Shown here: piece by piece, positions 32,744-41,926 of the stretch
Layout: each line of letters starts with the position of its first letter
Position numbering within the stretch: the first letter of the stretch is position 1
Source of the DNA: JBFWVD01 sp050246915
GTDB lineage: Bacteria > Actinomycetota > Acidimicrobiia > Acidimicrobiales > Ilumatobacteraceae
Length of the DNA: 64,000 bases
Direction: 5' to 3'
Assembly (NCBI GenBank): GCA_050246915.1
Contig: JBFWVD010000020.1
Span: 1-64,000, forward strand
The notes under the pieces: model-generated
Databases searched by the model: none
Seen by the model: only the letters and a program-made list of their open reading frames with translations
What the model was told of the DNA's origin: nothing
Position numbers and translations under genes: made by a program

Positions 32744-33487
32744 TCAGGGCAGTGCGTGGCCGCCGTCGACCACCAGCGCGGTCCCTGTCGTCCACCGAGC
32801 CGCGTCACTGGCGAGGTACAAGAACGCGCCGGCCACATCGGCGGCGTGACCGACGCCCATCGGATGCCACGAGCTGAGCAACTCGAGCGTCTCGGGCGGC
32901 GTCGTGTCGTGCATCCCTTCGGCAAACACGCCAGGGCAAACACAATTGACGCGGATCGAATCGGACGCGTAGTCGAGCGCGGCGACCTTGGTGAGATGGA
33001 TCACCGCCGCCTTGGTCACGCAGTACGGCCCCGATGCCGGCCATGCCGTGATGCCAGCGACCGATGCAGTGTTGATGATCGCTCCCCCGCCGTTGGCTCG
33101 CATCACCGGCACCGCGGCGGCGATGCCGTGCACGACCCCCATCACGTTCACATCGAACGCTCGCGACCAAACATCGCTGCCGGTGGAGTGGATGCGCGCC
33201 GATGCGAACGCGATGCCCGCGTTGTTGACGAGCACATCGAGACGACCGAACCGCACGACCGTCGCGTCGACCATGGCGTGCACCGATGCACGGTCGGTCA
33301 CGTCGGTAACCACGCCGAGCACTCGATCGGCAGCGTCAGCGAGCGCATCGACTTGCCGCTCGAGTGCGCCTGCGTCGATGTCGGCGAGGACCACCGCGGC
33401 CGCGCCGTCGGCCAGGAAGCGACGCGCCAACTCCTGCCCCAGGCCGCCGGCGCTTCCGGTGATGGCGAGGATCTTCGAAGCGCTCAC
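32744..33487 (-). CDS. SDR family oxidoreductase
   Basis: A 247-residue classical SDR. Motifs: TGSAGGLGQELARRF (cofactor), VLVNNAGI, the catalytic Ser and Tyr/Lys in INTASVAGITAWPASGPYCVTKAA and the C-terminal TGTALVVDGGHALP. The start is GTG (VSASKILAITGSAGG). It is followed on the same strand by no gene before the convergent ABM gene, and preceded (upstream) by the flavin reductase with a 22-base gap, so it closes the fad-like operon thiolase - reductase - SDR. Substrate unknown. Confidence 0.86.
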   Translation of the reverse strand: MSASKILAITGSAGGLGQELARRFLADGAAAVVLADIDAGALERQVDALADAADRVLGVVTDVTDRASVHAMVDATVVRFGRLDVLVNNAGIAFASARIHSTGSDVWSRAFDVNVMGVVHGIAAAVPVMRANGGGAIINTASVAGITAWPASGPYCVTKAAVIHLTKVAALDYASDSIRVNCVCPGVFAEGMHDTTPPETLELLSSWHPMGVGHAADVAGAFLYLASDAARWTTGTALVVDGGHALP

Positions 33488-33509
33488 GCGACGTGCCGAT
33501 CCGACACGA

Positions 33510-33989
33510 TCAGCCGCCGTAGTTCATACCGGTGGAACGCAACAGCAGCGGGACCTTGCTGTCATCACGCACACCGGCGTCCACCACCTCGGCGACGAAC
33601 ACGGTGTGATCACCTTCGGCCACCGTTACCTTCACACGCGCTTCGAACCAATAGGGCGTGTCGAGCAGCAGCGGGCTCCCCGTGGAACCCACTTCGAAGC
33701 GATAGCCGTTCACCACATCGCCCTCGACAGTGGTGGAGCGGAACATGGCTTTGCCGATGTCGAGCTGATCGTCGGCGAGCACGTTGATGGCGAAGGCACC
33801 CGTACGGCCCACGATGGCCGCCGCGCCCGAATCGGCCTTGACGGCGACCATCACCAGGGGTGGTTCGAAGCTGGCTTGTGACACCCAGTTGACACCGCTC
33901 GCTGCTACGTCGGTGCCGTCAGTGGCGGTGAGGACGTAGAGCCCGTAGTTGATGGCCCGCAGTGCGAGCTTCTTTGCTTGCGCATCCAT
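33510..33989 (-). CDS. Flavin reductase-like domain protein
   Basis: A 159-residue FMN-binding split-barrel protein of the flavin reductase (HpaC/RutF-like) family: YGLYVLTATDGTDVAASGVNW and VSQASFEPPLVMVAVK are the FMN-binding strands, with GAFAINVLADDQLDIGKAMF behind them. It would supply reduced flavin to a monooxygenase or act as a stand-alone reductase. The ATG at 33989 (MDAQAKKLALRAINYG) follows GGGAGA at a normal distance; an earlier in-frame start codon at 34010 is possible. It is 34 bases from the thiolase gene. Confidence 0.85.
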   Translation of the reverse strand: MDAQAKKLALRAINYGLYVLTATDGTDVAASGVNWVSQASFEPPLVMVAVKADSGAAAIVGRTGAFAINVLADDQLDIGKAMFRSTTVEGDVVNGYRFEVGSTGSPLLLDTPYWFEARVKVTVAEGDHTVFVAEVVDAGVRDDSKVPLLLRSTGMNYGG

Positions 33990-34023
33990 GGAGGAATCTC
34001 CCTCTCCCACAAGGCCCCGGCTA

Positions 34024-35178
<1,155 letters not shown>

Positions 35179-35202
35179 GTCGTCCCCCTGAGGATCGGTC
35201 GG

Positions 35203-36066
35203 TCACTTGTACTGGTGGAACCCGCGCCCGCTCTTGCGGCCGAGCAGGCCGGCTTCGACCATGCGGCTCAACAACGGTGGCGGGGCGTAGAGCGGCTCTT
35301 TGAACTCCGCGTACATCGACTCCGCCACCGCCATGGTGGTGTCGAGTCCGATGAGATCGGCAAGGGCCAGCGGCCCGAGCGGATGAGCGCAGCCCTGGAC
35401 CATGCCTTGGTCGATGTCGGCGGCGGTGGCGAACCCGGACTCGAGCATGCGGATCGCGGAGAGCAGATACGGGATGAGCAGCGCGTTCACGATGAACCCG
35501 GCGCGATCTTGGGACAAGATCACGTGCTTGCCCAACACATCGTGGGAAAACGATCGCACCGCGTCGACCGTGTCCGCTCCGGTGAGCAGCGACGGAACCA
35601 CCTCGACGAGCGGAAGCACCGGCACCGGGTTGAAGAAGTGCAGACCGACCACTTGCGACGGGCGACCGGTGGCCGTGGCCAGCTTCATGATCGGGATCGA
35701 TGACGTGTTCGACGCCAAGATCGCCTCCGGACCGGCCACGGCATCGAGCTTCGCGAATGCCTCGACCTTGGCGATCGGGTCTTCGAGTACCGCCTCGATG
35801 ACGAGCTGGCGGTCGGCGAACTCACTGATGTCATCGGTGAAGTGCAGGTTGGCCAGCGCAGCGTCGAGGTCTTCGCCGCTGATCTTGTTGCGGGCGTGGG
35901 CGGCGTCGAGCGAAGCCTTCACCTTGGCCCGGCCGCGCTCGACCGCAGCGGCGTCGACCTCGACCACTGTGACCTGACGGCCCTTGCGGGCGCAGACCTC
36001 GGCGATCCCCGACCCCATGAGCCCGCATCCGAGCACGCCGACCCGCTGAATGTCTGTTCCAAGCAT
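35203..36066 (-). CDS. 3-hydroxyacyl-CoA (3-hydroxybutyryl-CoA) dehydrogenase
   Basis: A 287-residue NAD-dependent dehydrogenase of the HBD/PaaH family. The Rossmann loop GVLGCGLMGSGIAEV begins near residue 9, followed by the LEDPIAKVEAF and NTSSIPIMKLA segments, the catalytic His in GLHFFNPVPVLPLVEVV and the C-terminal domain ending in GLLGRKSGRGFHQYK. It would convert 3-hydroxyacyl-CoA to 3-ketoacyl-CoA, feeding the thiolase next to it. The ATG at 36066 is used; the frame is open to 36252, into the divergent phosphatase gene. First gene of the minus-strand thiolase run. Confidence 0.93.
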   Translation of the reverse strand: MLGTDIQRVGVLGCGLMGSGIAEVCARKGRQVTVVEVDAAAVERGRAKVKASLDAAHARNKISGEDLDAALANLHFTDDISEFADRQLVIEAVLEDPIAKVEAFAKLDAVAGPEAILASNTSSIPIMKLATATGRPSQVVGLHFFNPVPVLPLVEVVPSLLTGADTVDAVRSFSHDVLGKHVILSQDRAGFIVNALLIPYLLSAIRMLESGFATAADIDQGMVQGCAHPLGPLALADLIGLDTTMAVAESMYAEFKEPLYAPPPLLSRMVEAGLLGRKSGRGFHQYK

Positions 36067-36135
36067 CGACTCGACACTACTGCCGGGGACCGACCCACCC
36101 GATTGCCGCCCTCCGCAGTGACCTACGGTGGCGAC

Positions 36136-37776
36136 ATGGAGCTGTCCCGCCGTGCCTTCGTGCTCAGCGCAGCTGCCCTCGTGGTCTCGGGCTGCAGCAC
36201 CTCCGACGATGGCGCGCCCACGGCAGCGCCGGGCGCCGCGACAACGGACCAACCATCCGAGCCCACTGCCTCAGCCAGCGCGGCCCCGACCCCGCCGGCG
36301 GAGAGCTCCTCATCCACATCAGCGACGCCTGAGCCAACCATCCCGCTTCCGTCGGGGGTGTTCAGCCTCGGCGTCGCGTCGGGTGATCCCCTACCCGATC
36401 GGGTCATCTTGTGGACACGGCTCGATCCGCCGCCGCCTTCGCCCGCCCTCCCTGATGCCGTCACCGTCCGCTGGGAAGTGTCAACTGACATTGACTTTGA
36501 CACGATCGTGACCAGCGGAACCACTCAAGCGATCGCCGCCCACGCGCACAGCGTCCATGTCGACGCAATTGGACTTGCTCCCGCGACCACGTATCGCTAT
36601 CGGTTCATCGCTGGCGGACAGACGAGCACGATCGGCACGACGCGCACGACCCCGCTCGAGAGCGACACACCAAGCGCGTTGAGGTTCGGGTTCGCGTCGT
36701 GCCAGCAATACCAGTCAGGTTTCTACGCGGCGTGGCGAGATGCGGCCGAAGCTGACCTCGATCTCATCGTGTTCCTCGGCGACTACATCTACGAGTCGAG
36801 TGCAACGTTCAGCGGCGCGGCGCGCCAACTCGACACGACCGAGGATGTCGAGACACTCGAGGCGTATCGAGCCCGCTACGCGCTGCACAAACGCGACGTC
36901 GATCTCCAAGCGGCTCACGCCTCGTGCCCGTGGCTCGTCATCTGGGACGATCACGAGGTCACCAACAACTACGCAGGCGACCGCGTGGTGAGCAGCCCGT
37001 CGGTGGAGATCGGATTGCGCGAGCGTCGTGCCTGGGCCTATCAAGCGTGGTGGGAGCATCAGCCGGTCCGCCTGCCGGCGCCAGTCGACGCAGAGTTCCG
37101 CATCTACCGATCCTGGCGATACGGCGATCTGATCAACCTGTTCCTGCTCGACGAACGGCAGTATCGATCACCTCAGGCCTGTGACGATCGCATCCTCGAC
37201 ACCGGACCTGCGTGCGCGGAGGTGAGTGAGAACGATCGCACGATGCTCGGGGACGAACAGGAGCGCTGGCTCTTCGATGGGCTCGCGGCCTCCACCACCG
37301 CGTGGAACGTCATCGGGAACGAGGTGGTCATGAGCCGCGCCAACCTCGGTCCTGCGGTCCTCAACTACGACCAATGGGACGGCTATCCCGTCGCTCGCGA
37401 TCGTCTGCTCGAGCACATCTCGGCCCAAGGCCTGACCAACGTGATCGTCATCACCGGCGACATCCACCTCGCCGCTGCCGCCGATGTCACGCTCGGCCAG
37501 GGCGAAACGAAACGAATCGTGGCGAGCGAGTTCGTCGGAACATCCATCTCGTCGGGGGCCCTGCTGCCAGCAGCACTCAGCCGAGCCGTCGCGCTGTTCC
37601 CCGACCTCCGCTACATCAACGCCGACAAGCGGGGGTGGACGTTGTGTGAGGTCACGCCCACGAAGTGGTCGACCGAATACCGCACCGTCGACGATCTGGC
37701 GTCGGCCACCTCACCCGTGAGCGTGGATGCTCGATTCGAGGTGTCCCCGGATCGACCGGGCCCCGTGCGGGTGTGA
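36136..37776 (+). CDS. phoD: PhoD-family alkaline phosphatase/phosphodiesterase, Tat-exported
   Basis: A 546-residue exported metallophosphatase. The N-terminus MELSRRAFVLSAAALVVSGC carries both a twin-arginine motif (SRRAF) and a lipobox with Cys20, so it is probably a Tat lipoprotein, followed by a Thr/Pro/Ala-rich linker. The PhoD N-terminal beta domain (GVASGDPLPDRVILWTRLD) precedes the catalytic domain with GDYIYE, WDDHEVTNNYAGD and ITGDIHLAA metal-ligand motifs. It releases phosphate from organic esters outside the cell using Ca/Fe. No Pho box was identified in the 69-base gap to the divergent dehydrogenase. Confidence 0.93.
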   Translation: MELSRRAFVLSAAALVVSGCSTSDDGAPTAAPGAATTDQPSEPTASASAAPTPPAESSSSTSATPEPTIPLPSGVFSLGVASGDPLPDRVILWTRLDPPPPSPALPDAVTVRWEVSTDIDFDTIVTSGTTQAIAAHAHSVHVDAIGLAPATTYRYRFIAGGQTSTIGTTRTTPLESDTPSALRFGFASCQQYQSGFYAAWRDAAEADLDLIVFLGDYIYESSATFSGAARQLDTTEDVETLEAYRARYALHKRDVDLQAAHASCPWLVIWDDHEVTNNYAGDRVVSSPSVEIGLRERRAWAYQAWWEHQPVRLPAPVDAEFRIYRSWRYGDLINLFLLDERQYRSPQACDDRILDTGPACAEVSENDRTMLGDEQERWLFDGLAASTTAWNVIGNEVVMSRANLGPAVLNYDQWDGYPVARDRLLEHISAQGLTNVIVITGDIHLAAAADVTLGQGETKRIVASEFVGTSISSGALLPAALSRAVALFPDLRYINADKRGWTLCEVTPTKWSTEYRTVDDLASATSPVSVDARFEVSPDRPGPVRV

Positions 37777-37794
37777 GCGGACCAGTCCCCGGAC

Positions 37795-38199
37795 TCAGTC
37801 GTCCGACTCCGGCGTCGGTGAACCCGACCGCACCAGCGGCTCCCACGGCAGGCGCGGCATGTCTTTCCACAGACGCTCGAGGTCGTAGAAGCGACGGGTC
37901 TCCTCGGTGAACACGTGGACGATGAAATCGCCGTAGTCCATGAGCACCCAGTTGAGCTCGCGCAGACCTTCGATCCGCTTGGGAGATGGACCCCCGATGG
38001 CCTTGATCTCAGCCTCGACCGACTCGGCGATGCTGCGCACCATGCGCGAGTTCGGTGCGGAGGTGATCACGAAGAACTCCGTGACCGCCAGCACGTTGCC
38101 GACGTCGATGATGAGGGTCTCGTGGCCCTTCTTGTCGTCGGCGGTCTGGGCCGCAAGCCGAACCAGTTGCTCGAGCTCGCTGCGGTTGTCGTCCGTCAC
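37795..38199 (-). CDS. rsfS: Ribosome silencing factor
   Basis: A 134-residue RsfS/DUF143 protein that binds ribosomal protein uL14 and blocks subunit joining under starvation. Family marks: LIIDVGNVLAVTEFFVITSAPNSRMVRSIAE and NWVLMDYGDFIVHVFTEETRRFYDLERLWKDMP. GTG start at 38199 overlaps the stop of the LCP-like gene by 4 bases (GTGA), so it is translationally coupled in the nadD operon, a conserved placement. Confidence 0.95.
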   Translation of the reverse strand: MTDDNRSELEQLVRLAAQTADDKKGHETLIIDVGNVLAVTEFFVITSAPNSRMVRSIAESVEAEIKAIGGPSPKRIEGLRELNWVLMDYGDFIVHVFTEETRRFYDLERLWKDMPRLPWEPLVRSGSPTPESDD

Positions 38200-40091
38200 G
38201 TGGAACCCTTCTTCGTGGTGTTCGTCGACTTCGTTGTCGACTTGGCGCCGCTCGATGTGGTCGGCGTTGCCGAGGTGGTCGTCGTTGTGGCCTGGGCCGC
38301 CCGGCTCTGTTGCGTTCGCTGACGGAAGTCCTCACCGAGCGTCACGGTCACGTCGATCCCGTCCACCCTAGGCCCATCGACGACGATCGTCGCGCCCGGG
38401 AAGAAGTCGTCACGCAACGCCTCGGCGTCGACGCGCACGTCTTCGGAGCGCAGCCGCAAGATCGTCTTGGCCGGAACGGACTCGGAAGACTCGGTCTCGA
38501 AGACCAGGTTCGCTGAGTTGAAACCGACCAAGGTCTCTGCGCCGGCGCGCGCCATGGACGGATCGGACAACGGGTTCACCAGCCACACGTTCAGCCCGGT
38601 CGACACTCCGGATACCCGACTCGGCATGGCCTGAGCGGCCAGGAGTCGCAGCTGCGCGACGTCGAGCGTGTACATGTCGCGACCGTTCGATTGCTCGGTC
38701 GAGACGATGTCCGGAACCACCACCGACCAGTTGCCGGCGGCCACCGCGGCCAGAGCGTCGGGCACCCCCAGCACGCTCGCTGCCGCTGAGTCGCCGGTCG
38801 TCGAGGTCTGGGCATCGAGCTCCTCACCGCCGAGCACACCGCTCGCCGGGGTGACCGTGCCGAGGACGGCGCGCCAGATGGCGGCTCGACGGGTGAGCAA
38901 CTCCTGCTCTGATTCGTCGGTGCGCGGATCGTTGGAACCGGTGTAGCGAGCGAGGAGCGCATGGGCGATCTCGTCGGCGTCCAACTGTTGGCGACCGGCC
39001 TTGAACACCGTGACCTTCTGCTTCAACACGCCGTCCCACTCGATCACCGCCTCATCGAAGTTCACGGTGATCGGCGCGTACGGGGCGAGCAGTTCGGCCA
39101 GTGCGGCTCGGTCAGCGTCGAGCGACGAATCCATGCTGGCCTGCAACAGCAACTGCACTGCTTCGATCTGAGCGTCGAATCCGTCGGCGATCGCAGAGCC
39201 GACCGGCACCTTGTCGACGACATCGGGGACATTCGCGGCCGAGCCGGCGGGGAGGACGATCACCGTGCCACCCTTGCCACCCGGGAGCACGGCGAACACC
39301 GTGATGCCCCGCACCCCACCGTCCGCGGCACGATCGACCACCACTGCAGTCGGCGTGTCGGGAAGCACGAGATCGTAAGGAGCAGCTTCGACCTCCTTCA
39401 CACTCTTGCCCGTGGTCGCTCGGCCGAGCCGATCGACTCCCTCGTACACCAATGCCGCCGCCAGAGCCGCGACGGCAACCGCGACGATGGCCACCAGTGC
39501 GGTGCGACCAGGCGAGGTGTGGCGCCGGACCTTGCCGGTTCGTCGGGGCGCCAACGCCGGTGGTGCAAGCTCACCGATCGACGCACTGGCAGCTGCGTCA
39601 ACCGAACTTGCACCCGAGCGCGCGGTCGGCAGCTTCGGGGGTGACCCCGGAGTGCTCGAGTCGACCTCGAGCATGAGACGGGCGAACAGATGCTCGCTCG
39701 GCGACGGTGCAGGCACCGGATCATCACCGAGGAGCCGCACGTACTCGGTGCTGTTGGCTGGACCACTCACCAGCGCGCTGCCCTCGACGTCCGACAGGGG
39801 GGTGCCCGACGGCGCGGGCAGCGGATCGGCAAGGCGACCGAGCCCGGCCACCCCGGCTGGTCGCGCCGGAGATGGACCTGCCTCGCTGGCGCCGTGACGC
39901 GCCGACGCCAACGACTCGATGCGTTGCTCGAGTGCGCGACGCGCGTCCAGATAGCGCTGCGCTTCTGTTCCGATCGCCTGCGACGCCTCGCTCACCAGCA
40001 TCGGCCTGTCGCTCGGGCCGCTCATCGGTGCATCCGCGGGCGCATCGGCGACCACTGGGCCGTCGCCGGCCACGATCTGGTCGTCGCTCAC
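38196..40091 (-). CDS. Degenerate LCP domain + LytR_C membrane protein
   Basis: A 631-residue protein between nadD and rsfS, where Actinobacteria often carry a LytR-CpsA-Psr (LCP) gene. Residues 1-195 are cytoplasmic and Pro/Ser/Ala-rich with a short coiled segment (AQRYLDARRALEQRIESLA); one transmembrane helix lies at about 196-216. The outside part looks like an LCP domain (GGTVIVLPAGSAANVP where active enzymes have the SIPRD motif; VTVFKAGRQQLDADEIAHAL where they have the LNGEQALAYVRSR element) but the key Arg/Asp residues are missing. A LytR_C domain (GLNVWLVNPLSDPSMARAG ... VTVTLGEDF) and a Thr/Lys-rich tail follow. The GTG at 40091 overlaps nadD by 4 bases. Likely a non-catalytic cell-wall protein. 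Confidence 0.78.
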   Translation of the reverse strand: MSDDQIVAGDGPVVADAPADAPMSGPSDRPMLVSEASQAIGTEAQRYLDARRALEQRIESLASARHGASEAGPSPARPAGVAGLGRLADPLPAPSGTPLSDVEGSALVSGPANSTEYVRLLGDDPVPAPSPSEHLFARLMLEVDSSTPGSPPKLPTARSGASSVDAAASASIGELAPPALAPRRTGKVRRHTSPGRTALVAIVAVAVAALAAALVYEGVDRLGRATTGKSVKEVEAAPYDLVLPDTPTAVVVDRAADGGVRGITVFAVLPGGKGGTVIVLPAGSAANVPDVVDKVPVGSAIADGFDAQIEAVQLLLQASMDSSLDADRAALAELLAPYAPITVNFDEAVIEWDGVLKQKVTVFKAGRQQLDADEIAHALLARYTGSNDPRTDESEQELLTRRAAIWRAVLGTVTPASGVLGGEELDAQTSTTGDSAAASVLGVPDALAAVAAGNWSVVVPDIVSTEQSNGRDMYTLDVAQLRLLAAQAMPSRVSGVSTGLNVWLVNPLSDPSMARAGAETLVGFNSANLVFETESSESVPAKTILRLRSEDVRVDAEALRDDFFPGATIVVDGPRVDGIDVTVTLGEDFRQRTQQSRAAQATTTTTSATPTTSSGAKSTTKSTNTTKKGST

Positions 40092-40678
40092 GCCGCGTCC
40101 CGATACAGGCCGAGTCGACGGATGGCGTCGATGGTGGAGCTGGTCAACAAGAACTCGAGCGGCCGGCCGTCGATCACCCTGTTGCGCAGATCGGTGCTCG
40201 ACACCTCGACATGGGGGACCTCGACATGGTTCCAGCGCCAACCCGGCAACGCCTCGGTGGTCGGGACCCCGGGACGGTCGACAACCACGATGGATGCGAG
40301 ATCGCGCACCGCTTCGAACCTTCTCCACGTCGGCAACCCTGCGGCGGCGTCGCTGCCCAGGATCACGAAGAACTCTGCATCGTCGTGTAGCGAGGCGAGA
40401 TCCTCGAGCGTGTTCGCGGTGTACGACTCGCCTCCGCGCCGCAGTTCGACATCGCAGGCCTCCACACCGTCGACATCTCGGACGGCGGATTCGACCAGAT
40501 CGAAACGAATGGCAGCAGGACTGATCGCTCGAGTTCCGACCTTCTGCCACGGCACATTGGCGACCACCATGAGCACCGTATCGAGTGACAGGGCATGACG
40601 GACGTTCACCGCGGTGATCAAGTGCCCGATGTGGGGCGGATCGAACGTTCCCCCGAAGACACCGATCCGCACGACCAC
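40088..40678 (-). CDS. nadD: Nicotinate-nucleotide adenylyltransferase
   Basis: A 196-residue NMN/NaMN adenylyltransferase for NAD synthesis. The nucleotidyltransferase motif GGTFDPPHIGHL is at residues 9-20 and the C-terminal SSTDLRNRVIDG (ISSTxxR) closes the active site. The start is GTG (40678); a second GTG two codons on (40672) is possible. It leads a tight operon with the LCP-LytR_C-like gene and rsfS, overlapping the former by 4 bases. Divergent from the sigma factor gene. Confidence 0.95.
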   Translation of the reverse strand: MVVRIGVFGGTFDPPHIGHLITAVNVRHALSLDTVLMVVANVPWQKVGTRAISPAAIRFDLVESAVRDVDGVEACDVELRRGGESYTANTLEDLASLHDDAEFFVILGSDAAAGLPTWRRFEAVRDLASIVVVDRPGVPTTEALPGWRWNHVEVPHVEVSSTDLRNRVIDGRPLEFLLTSSTIDAIRRLGLYRDAA

Positions 40679-40757
40679 GGCGGCGGATCCTACGCGGTCT
40701 CAATAGCGATCAAAGCCTCAACATCGCGTGAGATGTGGCCGATGGCACAGACAGGTT

Positions 40758-40787
40758 TTCCCAGGATCGGGAATCACATGGATGTGA
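40758..40787. promoter_or_regulatory. Paired palindromes in the sigma-factor leader
   Basis: Two inverted repeats sit side by side 20-49 bases before the sigma factor start: TTCCC-N6-GGGAA (40758-40773) and TCACAT-GG-ATGTGA (40774-40787). They could be operators or part of the promoter of this gene and of nadD on the other strand. Seen: symmetry and position. Regulator unknown. Confidence 0.4.
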
Positions 40788-40806
40788 CCTTCGTTAGAGG
40801 TGCATC

Positions 40807-41634
40807 ATGACGGACGCAGTTGGTCTCTATCTCAACGACATCGGCGCCGAGCCCCTTCTGAATGCAGAAGAGGAACGCGAGCTGTCCAAGCTGATCGAAG
40901 CCGGTCGCGAAGCTGCCCAGCAGCTCGCCGACGGCACCGACACCCCTTCCATCCGCCGGGCCATTCGCACTGCGGACGCTGCCAAGCAGCGATTCATCCG
41001 AGCGAATCTCCGCCTGGTGGTCTCCATCGCCCGCCGCTATCCATTGCCCCAGGGCATGGAACTGCTCGACCTCATCCAAGAGGGCAACCTCGGGCTCGAG
41101 CACGCCGTCGACAAGTTCGACTGGCGTCGAGGCTTCAAGTTCTCCACCTACGCCACCTTCTGGATCCGCCAGGCCATCGGCCGGGCGCTCGATACCAAGG
41201 CATCGCTGGTGCGCATCCCCGGCGATCGGGCAGCAAACCTCCGCAGCAAGCTGCGGGCCAGCTCCGGCGACGCCGACCAGCTCGACAGCGAGTCGGCCAA
41301 CCTCCATCGGTTGTCCACACCGGTCTCCCTCGACAAGCGGATCGGTGACGACGGCGATTCCTCGCTGGGCGACCTCGTAGCCAGCGACCTCGCCGGCCCG
41401 GAGCAGCAGGTGATGATGGCGGTCGACTCCGAGCTCCTCGACGAGTTGCTCGGCACCCTCGACGGTCGGGCTCGCTACGCCATCGAGGCCCGTTTCGGGC
41501 TCATCGACGGCACGAAACACTCGTTCCGCGAGGTCGGCGAAGAACTCGGCGTCACCGCCGAAGCCGCTCGCCGGCTCGTCAAGCGGGCGGTCGAAGGTCT
41601 CCGAGGCGACGCAGCCAGGATCCTTGCGGCCTGA
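40807..41634 (+). CDS. Group 2 RNA polymerase sigma factor (sigma-70 family)
   Basis: A 275-residue sigma factor. It has region 1.2 (VGLYLNDIGAEPLLNAEEER), region 2 (RFIRANLRLVVSIARRYPLP, LLDLIQEGNLGLEHAVDKFD, KFSTYATFWIRQAIGRAL), a short region 3 and region 4 with the -35-binding helix-turn-helix (SFREVGEELGVTAEAARRLV). It lacks the long region 1.1 of a housekeeping RpoD, so it fits the SigB/HrdB-like group 2 factors that direct stress or stationary-phase genes. Monocistronic: a strong terminator follows, and the leader carries two palindromes. Confidence 0.9.
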   Translation: MTDAVGLYLNDIGAEPLLNAEEERELSKLIEAGREAAQQLADGTDTPSIRRAIRTADAAKQRFIRANLRLVVSIARRYPLPQGMELLDLIQEGNLGLEHAVDKFDWRRGFKFSTYATFWIRQAIGRALDTKASLVRIPGDRAANLRSKLRASSGDADQLDSESANLHRLSTPVSLDKRIGDDGDSSLGDLVASDLAGPEQQVMMAVDSELLDELLGTLDGRARYAIEARFGLIDGTKHSFREVGEELGVTAEAARRLVKRAVEGLRGDAARILAA

Positions 41635-41756
41635 TCCGAACAGATCTCCCGTGATCGGTCCGCCCCCTCGGGCCAGATCCGGAGAACCAGCGGCCTGAGC
41701 GTCCCCCACGCCGTCCGCTGGGCCCGAGTCGACAGCTACCCCCCGGCTGTCGGCTC

Positions 41757-41803
41757 CGACCACCGCAGTGCCCTTCCCCCGGGCAACTGCGGTGGTCGTC
41801 TTT
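41757..41803 (+). terminator. Rho-independent terminator behind the sigma factor gene
   Basis: A perfect 13-bp stem (41757-41769 with 41786-41798), capped by an inner GCCC/GGGC pairing, is followed by TCTTTT. It stands 120 bases after the sigma factor stop and would separate it from the DAHP synthase gene. The 292-base gap 41635-41926 holds nothing else I can name. Confidence 0.85.
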
Positions 41804-41926
41804 TGGGGCAATTCCGATTGCGGCCCCACGTTCGCGGCAACGAAACGAGGATCGTGACGGGAGGTCAACGGAAGGTGTGAGGTAACCACGTTGCGTTTTC
41901 CCGCCGTCACCGGCCACGCTTGTGGT

